Source: Burkholderia sp. Bp9142 (GTDB lineage: Bacteria > Pseudomonadota > Gammaproteobacteria > Burkholderiales > Burkholderiaceae). Taken from it: DNA of 64,000 nucleotides. The notes beneath the pieces were generated by a model, which ran no database searches, had not been told where the DNA came from, and saw nothing but the letters and a program-made list of their open reading frames with translations. The stretch lies in NCBI RefSeq assembly GCF_003853415.1, contig NZ_QTPP01000001.1, forward strand, positions 124,001 through 188,000, given 5' to 3'. Positions 17,690 to 25,659 of the stretch are shown here, piece after piece. Made by a program: the position numbers and the translations under genes. How positions within the stretch are numbered: the stretch's first letter is position 1; each line of letters begins with the position of its first letter.

Positions 17690-18489
17690 TCGAAGTGCCC
17701 GCGAAAGCGGGCTATGTCTGGTTCCGTCAAGGCGTCTGGCTGTTCCGCCGGAACCCGCTCGCGTTCATCACGCTGTTCTTCACCTACCTGCTGGCGATCA
17801 CGCTGGTGTCGATGGTGCCGGTGATCGGCGCGGCGCTGCCGCTGCTGTTCATTCCCGGCATCGCCGTCGGCTTCATGGCCGCGTGCCGCGACACGGTCGC
17901 CGGCAAGCCGGTGATGCCGACGATCCTCATCGACGGGTTCCGCTCGTACGGCACCACGACGACGCAGCGGCTGCTCCTCCTGGGCGTGGTCTATGTCGCG
18001 CTGATGGTGCTGGTGTTCGCCGCGTCGTCCATCGTGGACGGCGGCGGGCTGCTCCAGATGATGCTGGGCGCGACGAGCGACGCGAGCCCGACGCCGGAAG
18101 CGCTTGTCACGCAGGGCACGCTCGGCGCGCTGCTGCTGGCGACACTGCTCTACGCGCCGGTCGCGATGCTGTTCTGGTTCGCGCCGGTGCTCACCGCGTG
18201 GCACGACATCCCGCCCGCCAAGGCGCTGTTCTTCAGCATCGTCAGTTGCTGGCGCAATCGCGGCGCGTTCGTCGTGTACGGGCTGCTGTGGTTCGGCGTC
18301 GCGCTCGGCACGTCGTTCGGCCTGTCGCTGCTGCTGCAGGCGCTCGGCGCCGGCGCCTATGGGCTGACGATCATGATGCCGGTGACGATCATCATCGTCA
18401 CGATGATGTACTGCTCGTTCTACGCAACCTATCGCGGTTGCTTCGGCGTGCAGGAGCCGGGCGCCGCGACGCCCACGTCGGGCCGCTGA
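17680..18489 (+). CDS. BPSS1780-family integral membrane protein
   Basis: A 269-residue inner-membrane protein with about six hydrophobic segments, e.g. [40 protein letters not shown] and [20 protein letters not shown]. The N-terminus ([19 protein letters not shown]) and the internal [20 protein letters not shown] are typical of the Burkholderia/Ralstonia BPSS1780 family. Its ATG lies inside the thrB 3' end. Function is unknown; the coupling to thrB suggests shared expression, not necessarily a shared pathway. Confidence 0.82.
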   Translation: MQLIEVPAKAGYVWFRQGVWLFRRNPLAFITLFFTYLLAITLVSMVPVIGAALPLLFIPGIAVGFMAACRDTVAGKPVMPTILIDGFRSYGTTTTQRLLLLGVVYVALMVLVFAASSIVDGGGLLQMMLGATSDASPTPEALVTQGTLGALLLATLLYAPVAMLFWFAPVLTAWHDIPPAKALFFSIVSCWRNRGAFVVYGLLWFGVALGTSFGLSLLLQALGAGAYGLTIMMPVTIIIVTMMYCSFYATYRGCFGVQEPGAATPTSGR

Positions 18490-18609
18490 GGCCGACCTCG
18501 GCCGGCGCGTGCCGCCGGCCGTCCATCCTCCTCCCGGCCGGCCCGGCACCAGTCTCGCGGTCCCCGCTCGCGCCCGATGCCCGCACACCCGGCCCTGTTC
18601 AACCGGATC

Positions 18610-18639
18610 TTTTGCGCGCAAAATAATTTGTGTGCAAAT
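18610..18639. promoter_or_regulatory. candidate OhrR operator upstream of ohrR
   Basis: A perfect 14-bp palindrome TTTTGCGCGCAAAA (18610-18623) is followed at once by ATTTGTGTGCAAAT (18626-18639). The second element resembles ATTTGCGCACTAAT in front of ohr. MarR/OhrR proteins bind such A/T-flanked inverted repeats, so this pair is a likely autoregulatory site about 30 bp before the ohrR start. Confidence 0.65.
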
Positions 18640-18669
18640 CGTTAGCGCGTCCGCCGCGCCACCCGAATC

Positions 18670-19122
18670 ATGGACCGCCTGCCCCCGCTGCCCCAGACGC
18701 TCGACGAGCAACTATGCTTCGCGCTCTACGCGACTTCGCATGCGATGACGAAGGCCTACAAGCCGTTGCTCGACAAGCTGTCGCTGACCTACCCGCAATA
18801 TCTGGCGATGCTCGTCCTGTGGGAACGCGACGACATCGCGGTGAAGGACATCGCCGCCCGCCTCGACCTCGACCCGGCCACCGTCACGCCGCTGCTGAAG
18901 CGGCTCGAGGCGCTCGGCTACGTCGAGCGCGTGCGCAGCGCGACCGACGAGCGCGTCGTGAACGTGCGCGTGACGGCGGAAGGCCGCGCGCTGAAGGACA
19001 AGGCGCGCTCGGTACCCGCCGATCTCTTTTGCGCAATGCAGCAAACGCCCGAGTTCCTGGTCAGGCTGCGCGCGGATCTCCAGCAGCTGCGCGACGCGCT
19101 GTCGGCCGCCAACGAAGGCTGA
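18670..19122 (+). CDS. ohrR: organic-hydroperoxide-sensing MarR-family repressor
   Basis: A 150-residue winged-helix regulator. The N-terminal [23 protein letters not shown] contains the conserved peroxide-sensing cysteine (Cys16) of OhrR; a second cysteine (LFCAMQ) lies in the C-terminal part, so a two-cysteine redox mechanism is possible. The recognition region [38 protein letters not shown] is typical. It lies directly upstream of ohr with a terminator and a similar operator-like sequence between them, the standard OhrR/Ohr arrangement. Confidence 0.92.
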   Translation: MDRLPPLPQTLDEQLCFALYATSHAMTKAYKPLLDKLSLTYPQYLAMLVLWERDDIAVKDIAARLDLDPATVTPLLKRLEALGYVERVRSATDERVVNVRVTAEGRALKDKARSVPADLFCAMQQTPEFLVRLRADLQQLRDALSAANEG

Positions 19123-19138
19123 CGCACCGCTCGATCGC

Positions 19139-19171
19139 AAACGGGTCCGGCACTGCCGGCCCGTTTTTTTT
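19139..19171 (+). terminator. Rho-independent terminator after ohrR
   Basis: Stem AAACGGG-t-CCGG / CCGG-CCCGTTT with a short loop and a run of eight or more T. It separates ohrR from ohr, so the two are transcribed independently although adjacent. Confidence 0.92.
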
Positions 19172-19179
19172 AAAATTTC

Positions 19180-19193
19180 ATTTGCGCACTAAT
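19180..19193. promoter_or_regulatory. candidate OhrR operator upstream of ohr
   Basis: ATTTGCGCACTAAT matches the element ATTTGTGTGCAAAT before ohrR at most positions and lies about 100 bp upstream of the ohr start, in an A/T-rich stretch directly after the ohrR terminator. Confidence 0.6.
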
Positions 19194-19289
19194 CATTTGT
19201 GTTCTATATTTTCTCTCGTGGCCGGCGACATCCCGTCCGACCGGACCGCTTGACCGCTTTCCTCCCTTTCTTCCGACAGGAGCTGCACG

Positions 19290-19709
19290 ATGAACATTCT
19301 GTACAAGACCAGCGCCACGAGCACGGGCGGCCGCGACGGCCGCGCGGTTTCCGCCGACAACAAGCTGGAAGTGAAGCTGGCCGCGCCGCGCGAGCTCGGC
19401 GGCACGGGCGCGGAAGGCACGAATCCGGAGCAGTTGTTTGCCGCAGGTTACTCGGCCTGTTTCCTGAGCGCGATGAAATTCGTCGCCGGCCAGAACAAGC
19501 AGACGCTGCCGGCCGACACGCAAGTGACCGCGGAAGTGGGCATCGGCCCGAACGACGCAGGCGGCTTCGGGCTCGACATCGAACTGCGCGTGTCGCTGCC
19601 GGGGCTCGACAAGGCCGATGCACAGGCACTGGTCGACAAGGCGCACCACGTGTGCCCGTACTCGAACGCGACCCGCAACAACGTGCCGGTGCGCCTGACG
19701 GTCGTCTGA
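19290..19709 (+). CDS. ohr: organic hydroperoxide resistance protein
   Basis: Thiol peroxidase of the Ohr/OsmC family that reduces organic hydroperoxides using lipoylated reductants. The 139-residue protein starts MNILYKTSATSTGGRDGR. It has both catalytic cysteines, in FAAGYSACFLSAM and HHVCPYSNATRNN, and the EQLFAAGYSAC context. ACAGGAG precedes the ATG. It follows ohrR and its candidate operators and is expected to be induced when OhrR is oxidised. Confidence 0.96.
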   Translation: MNILYKTSATSTGGRDGRAVSADNKLEVKLAAPRELGGTGAEGTNPEQLFAAGYSACFLSAMKFVAGQNKQTLPADTQVTAEVGIGPNDAGGFGLDIELRVSLPGLDKADAQALVDKAHHVCPYSNATRNNVPVRLTVV

Positions 19710-19729
19710 CGCGACGCGCGGCGCCGAAT

Positions 19730-19773
19730 GCAAAAAGGGCGTGTGCGGCTGCCTGCCGCACACGCCCTTTTGC
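19730..19773. terminator. long hairpin terminator, probably bidirectional
   Basis: Stem of about 19 bp (left arm 19730-19749, right arm 19755-19773, one unpaired A) with a TGCCT loop; A-run on one flank and T-run on the other. It lies between ohr and the convergent DUF3563 gene. Confidence 0.85.
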
Positions 19774-19807
19774 GTGATTCGCCGGACCGGCCGGCGAGCC
19801 GGCCCGT

Positions 19808-19827
19808 GCTGCGCTGCGCTGCGCTGC
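19808..19827. repeat. four tandem GCTGC pentamers
   Basis: GCTGC is repeated four times without interruption immediately beyond the DUF3563 stop codon. It is a short microsatellite outside any coding frame, so slippage here would not change a protein. Confidence 0.8.
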
Positions 19828-20004
19828 TTAACGCGAGCCGAACGAGAACGGACGGTTCATCGCGGCTTCGCGATCGATCTTGCGCATGCGGAATTCGAGA
19901 TCGTAGATGTCGGTTGCTTCGGACAGGTACGCATCGGCGCGCTCTTTTGCGGCCTTTTCAGCGTTCTTGGTCAGCATCAGGAAGAGGTGGCTCAGCAGGT
20001 ACAT
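19828..20004 (-). CDS. DUF3563 family small protein
   Basis: A 58-residue protein: MYLLSHLFLMLTKNAEKAAK, then ERADAYLSEATDIYDLEFRM, then RKIDREAAMNRPFSFGSR. The middle reads as a charged amphipathic helix, and the ending DLEFRMRKIDRE...NRPF is the hallmark of the short beta-proteobacterial DUF3563 proteins. A TATAAT hexamer lies about 45-50 bp upstream (near 20050-20055 on the minus strand). Function unknown. Confidence 0.85.
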   Translation of the reverse strand: MYLLSHLFLMLTKNAEKAAKERADAYLSEATDIYDLEFRMRKIDREAAMNRPFSFGSR

Positions 20005-20062
20005 GGTCGATCTCGCAATCCAAAGGTTCTTTGACTAGGGTTTTCCCGAATTATAGGGAAAA

Positions 20063-20081
20063 CGCTAGCTTCTGGCTAGCG
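20063..20081 (-). terminator. Rho-independent terminator of the esterase gene
   Basis: Minus-strand stem CGCTAGC / GCTAGCG with a five-base loop, followed by TTTT, just after the esterase stop. The next bases (CCCTATAATTCGGG) look like the start of the DUF3563 promoter, so terminator and promoter are packed together. Confidence 0.8.
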
Positions 20082-20085
20082 TCGA

Positions 20086-21195
20086 TCAGACGGTGCGTCG
20101 TTCGGTCGCCACAGTGCGACGATTCTCTTCGAAAAAGGACCAGATCATCGTGCTCGCATCGGGGCCGACCGCCGCATGAAACGGCACCGCTTCGTCGCCG
20201 CCCGACCATGCATGATCGAGCCCTTTGACGTGGCAAAGCCGCACGACCGACTCGCCGTCGCGGCGCACGTCGGTGATCTGCGCGCCTGCCTCGCGCGTCT
20301 CCACGCGCTCGCCGCCGCGCAGTGCGCCGCGGCTGTCCGCGAGCCCGTTCAGGCGCATGAACTGCACCGTCAGCTGGTCGGCATTCTTCGGCGCGACGAC
20401 ATGGTCGCCGTCGCCTTGCACGATCAGCGCGGGCATGCCGGGATACCCACTGGCGTCGACCAGCGCGTCGATGGCCGCCGCCGGGTTCTGCCGCAGCCCG
20501 CGCCGCATCACGTCCATCGCGCTGATGCCGGAATTCGCCTCGCCGAGCGCGGGGCCCGAGTGCAGCGCCACCGCCGCGAAGCGGTCCGGATGGTGCAGCG
20601 CGAGCAGCGTCGCCAGGCCCGCGCCAGCCGACAACCCCGCGACGTAGACGCGCGAAGCGTCGAACCCGTGCTCGTCAACGAGCGCATCGACGAGCGATGC
20701 AACCGCACCCGCTTCGCCACGCCCCGCGCGGTCGGTATCCTCATACCAGTGCCAGCAGCCGTGCGCGTGCGCGCGCTGCGACTGCTCCGGATACAGCACC
20801 GCGAAGCCGTGCTTGTCGGCGAGCAGGTTCATCCGGGTGCCCTGCGCGAACTCGTCGACCGATTGCTGGCAGCCGTGCAGCATGACGACGAGCGGCATCG
20901 CGCCGCGCCGGTGGCCAGGCGGAACGTAAAGCCCGTATGCAAGCTGCTGGACGAGGCGGCCGAGCGCGGGCGCCATCGGATGCTCGCCGCGCGTCCATTC
21001 GCCGGCCGCCCAGGCGGCCGCGCGTGGCCGCACGCGCGACTCGCGCAGCGGGGACAGATCGGTTCCGGCGGGCGACGCTGCGGCTTCGAGCGTGTCGCGC
21101 GCGATCCGCTGTGCATCGCGCGTCGCACGCTTGGCGGCCGGAGACAGCATGCGTTTCATGCCGCCCAGCCATACTTTCGTCAGACTTTTGGTCAT
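20086..21195 (-). CDS. PHB depolymerase family esterase
   Basis: Alpha/beta hydrolase of the esterase-PHB-depolymerase family (LpqC-like), 369 residues. The nucleophile motif is GLSAGAG with a Ser; LVVMLHGCQQSVDEFAQGTRMN is the typical oxyanion region and DHAWSGGD near the end probably holds the catalytic His. There is no clear signal peptide, and the first 70 residues are basic and probably disordered, so secretion and true polymer hydrolysis are uncertain; it could act on short-chain esters. Confidence 0.85.
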   Translation of the reverse strand: MTKSLTKVWLGGMKRMLSPAAKRATRDAQRIARDTLEAAASPAGTDLSPLRESRVRPRAAAWAAGEWTRGEHPMAPALGRLVQQLAYGLYVPPGHRRGAMPLVVMLHGCQQSVDEFAQGTRMNLLADKHGFAVLYPEQSQRAHAHGCWHWYEDTDRAGRGEAGAVASLVDALVDEHGFDASRVYVAGLSAGAGLATLLALHHPDRFAAVALHSGPALGEANSGISAMDVMRRGLRQNPAAAIDALVDASGYPGMPALIVQGDGDHVVAPKNADQLTVQFMRLNGLADSRGALRGGERVETREAGAQITDVRRDGESVVRLCHVKGLDHAWSGGDEAVPFHAAVGPDASTMIWSFFEENRRTVATERRTV

Positions 21196-21254
21196 CGATC
21201 GGGCTCGCAGTCAGGAAAAATAGGGACACGATGCTGGGTGCATCGTTCGACTTT

Positions 21255-21265
21255 GTGCAATGCAC
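21255..21265. promoter_or_regulatory. GTGCAATGCAC palindrome before the PHB-depolymerase-like gene
   Basis: A perfect 5-bp inverted repeat around a central A/T, 60 bp upstream of the esterase start. PhaR-type regulators of polyhydroxybutyrate metabolism bind TGC-N-GCA sequences, so this is a weak candidate site; the short length means chance occurrence is likely. Confidence 0.3.
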
Positions 21266-21442
21266 CATAACATTGTTTCTGGGATTTTTCCTGCACGCGG
21301 ATAGTTCCCCGCGGCGCAAAAACGGGCCTCGATCACACGCGGCGCTATACTGGGGGTTAGCCGCTTGTTTCCGTTGTAGTCGTTCTTTCCGGCTCGCGCG
21401 TTGATTTAAGCATTCGTCCCGCCTCTGCCCGTTCCCCTCCCG

Positions 21443-22141
21443 ATGTTCGACCTGTCGTCTCACCTGTGGATCACGATCACCGCGTTCGGTGGCGCCGGCC
21501 TGACCTTGCCGCTCGCGATCACGATCGCCGTGTGGCTCGCGCTCGGCTACTCGTGGCAGCGCGCGGCCGCATGGCTCGGCGTGCTCGCGGCCGCGATCGG
21601 GATCGTCGCGCTCACCAAGATCGCGTTCCTCGGCTGGGGCATCGGCATCCGCTCGTGGGACTTCACCGGGTTCAGCGGCCACGCGATGCTGTCGACGTCG
21701 GTCTATCCCGTCGCGATCTTCCTCGCGCTGATCCGCACGCGCACGCCGGTGCGAATCGCCGGCATCGCGCTCGGGCTCGCGGCCGGCATCGCGGTCGGCG
21801 TGTCGCGCGTCGCGCTCGACGCGCATTCGCCGTCCGAATCGATCACCGGCTGCATCGTCGGCGCGATCGCCGCGCTGGCGTTCATCGCCGGCTCGTGGCA
21901 CGCGGTGCCGCACCGCTGGTCGGTGGCGGCGGTCGTTGCGAGCCTCGTGCTCGTCACCGTCGCGCTGCACGGCATCACGGTGCCGTCGCACCAGTGGGTC
22001 ACCAAGGTCGCGCTGGAGCTGTCGGGGCACGAGCGGCCGTTCGTCCGCGCCCGCTGGAAAGCCAATCCGAACTACCGGCCGGCGTCGCAGCCGGCGTCGC
22101 TGCACCGCACCGGGTCGTTGCTGCCGTCGCTGCACGCGTGA
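21443..22141 (+). CDS. PAP2 family membrane phosphatase
   Basis: A 232-residue membrane phosphatase of the PAP2 superfamily. The visible acid-phosphatase signature comprises FSGHAMLSTS (motif 2, with His) and SRVALDAHSPSE (motif 3, SR...DxHxP). The first motif (KxxxxxxRP) is not obvious near KIAFLGWGIGIRSW. There are several transmembrane segments, e.g. LPLAITIAVWLALGYSW and IAGIALGLAAGIAVGVSRVA. Likely substrates are lipid phosphates or undecaprenyl diphosphate, but this cannot be decided here. A TATACT hexamer lies about 90 bp upstream. Confidence 0.83.
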   Translation: MFDLSSHLWITITAFGGAGLTLPLAITIAVWLALGYSWQRAAAWLGVLAAAIGIVALTKIAFLGWGIGIRSWDFTGFSGHAMLSTSVYPVAIFLALIRTRTPVRIAGIALGLAAGIAVGVSRVALDAHSPSESITGCIVGAIAALAFIAGSWHAVPHRWSVAAVVASLVLVTVALHGITVPSHQWVTKVALELSGHERPFVRARWKANPNYRPASQPASLHRTGSLLPSLHA

Positions 22142-22220
22142 CGGGCCGCACGCACGCCGCTCCCGCCGCCTTTCAAGGCTAAAGGTTTCATGCGCACCGT
22201 CGCATGAGCGGTATGTCGAG

Positions 22221-22244
22221 CGTTATAACCCGCCCTATATTACG
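22221..22244. promoter_or_regulatory. candidate ModE operator of the mod operon
   Basis: CGTTATA (22221-22227) and TATATTACG (22236-22244) form an imperfect inverted repeat spaced by eight bases, matching the general form of ModE boxes (CGnTATA ... TATAnnACG). It lies 34-57 bp before the modA start, a position where molybdate-bound ModE would block transcription. A modE gene lies 2.5 kb away. Confidence 0.7.
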
Positions 22245-22277
22245 ATTATGGTTTTCAACCATTCAAACGACCAGACC

Positions 22278-23075
22278 ATGCGCTCGACCGTCCGCCCGCT
22301 TCGCCGCACCCTGCTCCGCCTGTTGCCGCTCGCCACGCTTGCAGCGGGCATCGCGTTCAGCGCGCCGGCTTCCGCCGCCGACGAGCTGGTCGTGTCGGCG
22401 GCCGCGAGCCTGACGAACGCGTTCAAGGCCGTCGGCGACGCGTACCAGAAGCAGCATCCGGACGCCAAGGTGCTGTTCAACTTCGGCGCGTCCGACGTGC
22501 TGATGCAGCAGATCGCCAAGGGCGCGCCGGCCGATGTGTTCGCATCGGCCGACCAGAAGGCGATGGATCGCGCGGTCGGCGAAAAGGTCATCGTGCCCGG
22601 CACGCGTCGCGACTTTGCGGCGAATTCGCTCGTGCTGATCGTGCCGGCGGACAGCCACGCGGCCGCGCCGGCCTCGCTGAACGACCTGACGGCGCCCGGC
22701 GTGAAGCGCATCGCGTACGGCGACCCGGCGTCGGTGCCGGTCGGCCGCTATACGGAAGGTGCGCTGCGCGCCGCAGGCGTGTGGGATGCCGTCAGCGCAA
22801 AGGGCGTGCTGGCCGCCAACGTGCGCCAGAGCCTCGATTACGTCGCGCGCGGCGAAGTCGACGCGGGCTTCGTGTTCGGCACGGACGCGGCGATCATGCC
22901 GGGCCGCGTGAAGGTCGCGCTGACCGTGCCGACGCAGACGGCCATCACCTATCCGATCGCGGTGGTCAAGGACAGCCGCCATGCCGCGCAGGCGCAGTCG
23001 TTCATCGACTTCGTCGTGTCACCGCAGGGCCAGGCCGTGCTGTCGACATTCGGCTTCAAGCCCGCGGGCAAGTGA
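22278..23075 (+). CDS. modA: molybdate ABC transporter, periplasmic binding protein
   Basis: Captures molybdate in the periplasm. The 265-residue precursor has a signal peptide ending APASAADELVV. The mature start LVVSAAASLTNAFKAVGDAY and later FASADQKAMDRAV, RQSLDYVARGEVDAGFVFGTDA and YPIAVVKDS are standard ModA motifs. An in-frame ATG at 22248 would leave almost no room after the ModE site, so 22278 is preferred. First gene of modABC. Confidence 0.95.
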   Translation: MRSTVRPLRRTLLRLLPLATLAAGIAFSAPASAADELVVSAAASLTNAFKAVGDAYQKQHPDAKVLFNFGASDVLMQQIAKGAPADVFASADQKAMDRAVGEKVIVPGTRRDFAANSLVLIVPADSHAAAPASLNDLTAPGVKRIAYGDPASVPVGRYTEGALRAAGVWDAVSAKGVLAANVRQSLDYVARGEVDAGFVFGTDAAIMPGRVKVALTVPTQTAITYPIAVVKDSRHAAQAQSFIDFVVSPQGQAVLSTFGFKPAGK

Positions 23076-23082
23076 GCGCAAC

Positions 23083-23763
23083 ATGATGCAGGACGCCTGG
23101 GTACCGCTGCTGTTGTCGCTGAAGGTCGCCGGCTGGGCGACCGCGCTCGACATCGTGCTCGGCGTCGCCGCCGCCTTCATGCTCGCGCGCTGGCGCTCCC
23201 CGCTGCGCGACGTGGTCGATTCGCTGCTGACGCTGCCGCTCGTGCTGCCGCCGACGGTGCTCGGCTATTACCTGCTCGTGCTGCTCGGCCGGCGCGGCGT
23301 ATTCGGCGCGTGGCTCGACACGCTCGGCATCGAACTCGTCTTCACGTGGCAGGGCGCGGTGATCGCATCGATGGTCGTCGCGTTCCCGCTGATCCTGAAG
23401 TCGGCACGCACCGCGTTCGAAAGCGTCGATCCGCATCTCGAGCGCGCGGCACGCACGCTCGGGCTCGGCGAAGCCGCGGTGTTCTTCCGCGTGACGCTGC
23501 CGCTCGCCATGCGCGGCATCCTGGCCGGCGCGTTGCTCGCCTTCGCGCGCGCGCTCGGCGAATTCGGCGCGACGCTGATGATCGCCGGCAACCTGCCCGG
23601 CCGCACGCAGACGCTGTCGGTCGCGATCTATGCGGCGGTGCAGGCCGGCGACGACAACACGGCCAACTTCCTCGTGCTGGTGACGTCGATCACCTGCGTG
23701 CTCGTGCTGCTCGCGACCGGCTGGCTCGTGCCGTCGCGCGCCGGGCGGAGCCAGCTGACATGA
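23083..23763 (+). CDS. modB: molybdate ABC transporter, permease
   Basis: Inner-membrane channel subunit, 226 residues, five to six transmembrane segments. The coupling loop EAAVFFRVTLPLAMRGILAGALLAFARALGEFGATLMIAGN contains the EAA-type motif that docks to ModC. Translation starts seven bases after the modA stop; a second ATG follows directly, so the exact start could be one codon later. A longer upstream frame is a shadow of modA. Confidence 0.95.
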   Translation: MMQDAWVPLLLSLKVAGWATALDIVLGVAAAFMLARWRSPLRDVVDSLLTLPLVLPPTVLGYYLLVLLGRRGVFGAWLDTLGIELVFTWQGAVIASMVVAFPLILKSARTAFESVDPHLERAARTLGLGEAAVFFRVTLPLAMRGILAGALLAFARALGEFGATLMIAGNLPGRTQTLSVAIYAAVQAGDDNTANFLVLVTSITCVLVLLATGWLVPSRAGRSQLT

Positions 23764-23869
23764 CGCGCGCGCCGCATCCGTGCCGCTGCGCCTCACCGGT
23801 CGCGGCAAAATGCCTTCCCGTCGCGCGGGCGGTTTCCCGCACGCGCGGCGCGGCACGACGGAGGCCCGC

Positions 23870-24571
23870 ATGAGTGTCGCCGTCGATATCCGCAAGACCT
23901 ACGCGAACGCCGAGCGCCGCTTCACGCTCGACGTGTCGTTCACGGCCACCACGCAGCGCGTCGTGCTGTTCGGGCCCTCCGGCGCGGGCAAGAGCATGAC
24001 GCTGCAGGCGATTGCCGGCCTGCTGTCGCCCGACGAAGGCACGATCACGCTGAACGACGAACCGCTGTTCGATTCCGCGCGCGGCATCGACGTGCCGACC
24101 CGTGCGCGCCGCGTCGCGTACCTGTTCCAGGACTACGCGCTGTTTCCGCACCTGAACGTGCGCCAGAACATCGCGTTCGGGCTCACGCCCGGCCTGCGCA
24201 ACCCGCGTGCGAAGACGGTGCTGCCCGAAGTCGCGTACTGGCTGCAGGCGTTCGAACTCGACACGCTCGCCGGGCAATTCCCGTCGCAGTTGTCGGGCGG
24301 ACAAAAGCAGCGCGTCGCGCTGGCCCGTGCGCTGGTCGCCCAGCCGCGCATCCTGCTGCTCGACGAGCCGTTCGCGGCGCTCGACAGCACGATGCGCCAG
24401 CGCATGCGCCACGAGCTCGCCGAACTGCAGGCGCGGCTCGATATCCCGATGATGCTCATCTCGCACGACCCCGACGACGTCGCCGCGTTCGGCGACCAGG
24501 TCGTGCAATTGAACGAAGGACGCGTGCAGGCCGCAACACCGCACGCCGAGTGGCCGACGCGCGTCACCTGA
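23870..24571 (+). CDS. modC: molybdate ABC transporter, ATPase (short form)
   Basis: ATP-binding subunit with Walker A (GPSGAGKS), signature LSGGQKQRVALARAL, Walker B (RILLLDEPFAALD) and the switch His in LISHDPDD. GGAGG precedes the ATG. At 233 residues it is about 120 shorter than E. coli ModC and ends soon after the ATPase core, so the C-terminal TOBE/Mop domain that senses molybdate is missing. It follows modB by about 105 bp. Confidence 0.94.
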   Translation: MSVAVDIRKTYANAERRFTLDVSFTATTQRVVLFGPSGAGKSMTLQAIAGLLSPDEGTITLNDEPLFDSARGIDVPTRARRVAYLFQDYALFPHLNVRQNIAFGLTPGLRNPRAKTVLPEVAYWLQAFELDTLAGQFPSQLSGGQKQRVALARALVAQPRILLLDEPFAALDSTMRQRMRHELAELQARLDIPMMLISHDPDDVAAFGDQVVQLNEGRVQAATPHAEWPTRVT

Positions 24572-24763
24572 GCGCGCGAAGGCCGTGGCCCCTCGTGGCC
24601 ACGTTGGAGCCTGAGAGACGCCGCACCGGCGGCACACGCTGGAACCAGCTGGAACAAGCTGAAAAGGGGATCGAAGCCGACGCCTCGTGCACGATGCGCG
24701 GCGCCGGTTTCGCCTCGTCCGCGCGCGGCCGCCGCCTGAATGGGCGCGCGCCGCCGCGCGCGG

Positions 24764-25603
24764 TCAGCCCGTCACCGCGAGAATCACGCTCGATGCCTTG
24801 AACAGCCCGATCGCGCGCCGGCCGGCGTCGAGTTGCAACGCGCCGACACTGTCGTTCGTCACCACGGCCGTGAGCGTCCCGCCGCCGTCGAGCGCCAGCG
24901 TCACCTCACTGTTCACCGCGCCCGCCGCGACGGTTTCGACCGTCCCGTGCAGCTGGTTGCGCGCGGATACCTTCAAGGTCGCTTCGGCTGCATCGTCGAC
25001 CGCCAGCACGACCCACGACGCCTTCACGAGCGCGCATGCATCCGCCCCCGGCTCCAGGCCGAGCGCGTCGGCGCTTTCGTGCGTGAGCACCGCGACGATG
25101 ACCTGCCCGCCGGGCAGCACGAGCGTCACCTCGTCGTTCACCGTGCCGCGCACGATCGACTCGACCTTGCCGAACCACTGGTTGCGCGCGCTCGTCTTCA
25201 TCCCGATCCGGCCGATCAGCGCCCAGTCGACGTCGAAGCCGGACACCGCCGCGCTCGCGGCGTCGATGAAGCGGCGATGCTCGCGCTCGATCGTGCGGAA
25301 CGCGGCGATCAGCGACGTCGCACGCGGCGTCAGCGTCGTGCCGCCGCCGCCCTTGCCGCCCGTCGAACGCGTCACGAGCGGCTCGCCGGCCAGGTTGTTC
25401 ATCGTGTCGATCGCATCCCACGCGGCCTTGTAGCTGAGGCCGACGGCCTTTGCCGCACGCGTGATCGACCCGGTATCGCCGATCGCCGCGAGCAGCGCGA
25501 TGCGGGTGGCGCCGCCGAGCGTCTGCTGGCCCGCGCGCAACCACAGTTCGCCGGCCAGTTCGAGCGGTCCGGCGGAGGAGGAAGGAGGCGTCGCGTCGCT
25601 CAT
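24764..25603 (-). CDS. modE: molybdate-responsive transcriptional regulator
   Basis: A 279-residue ModE with all parts: N-terminal winged helix (LAAIGDTGSITRAAKAVGLSYKAAWDAIDTMN) and two molybdate-binding TOBE/Mop domains, each introduced by SARNQ (SARNQWFGKVESIVRG; SARNQLHGTVETVAAG). It converges on modABC and should repress it at the site before modA. Its own promoter probably contains the CCCTATAATGG sequence about 30 bp upstream. Confidence 0.95.
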   Translation of the reverse strand: MSDATPPSSSAGPLELAGELWLRAGQQTLGGATRIALLAAIGDTGSITRAAKAVGLSYKAAWDAIDTMNNLAGEPLVTRSTGGKGGGGTTLTPRATSLIAAFRTIEREHRRFIDAASAAVSGFDVDWALIGRIGMKTSARNQWFGKVESIVRGTVNDEVTLVLPGGQVIVAVLTHESADALGLEPGADACALVKASWVVLAVDDAAEATLKVSARNQLHGTVETVAAGAVNSEVTLALDGGGTLTAVVTNDSVGALQLDAGRRAIGLFKASSVILAVTG

Positions 25604-25628
25604 CGGTCTGTCTGAAGAAAACGGGGGG

Positions 25629-25646
25629 CCATTATAGGGATCGCGC
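25629..25646 (-). promoter_or_regulatory. likely modE promoter, -10 region
   Basis: On the minus strand this reads GCGCGATCCCTATAATGG, with a perfect TATAAT hexamer, about 30 bp before modE. The same 18 bases occur on the plus strand at 29743-29760 before the histidine kinase-like gene. Confidence 0.6.
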
Positions 25647-25659
25647 GCCGCTCAACGCA

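Noticed and set aside
24590-24660. Possible molybdenum-cofactor riboswitch between modC and modE
   Set aside because: The region has small GC inverted repeats and CTGGAAC repeats but lies at the 3' ends of both genes, where a leader riboswitch cannot act.
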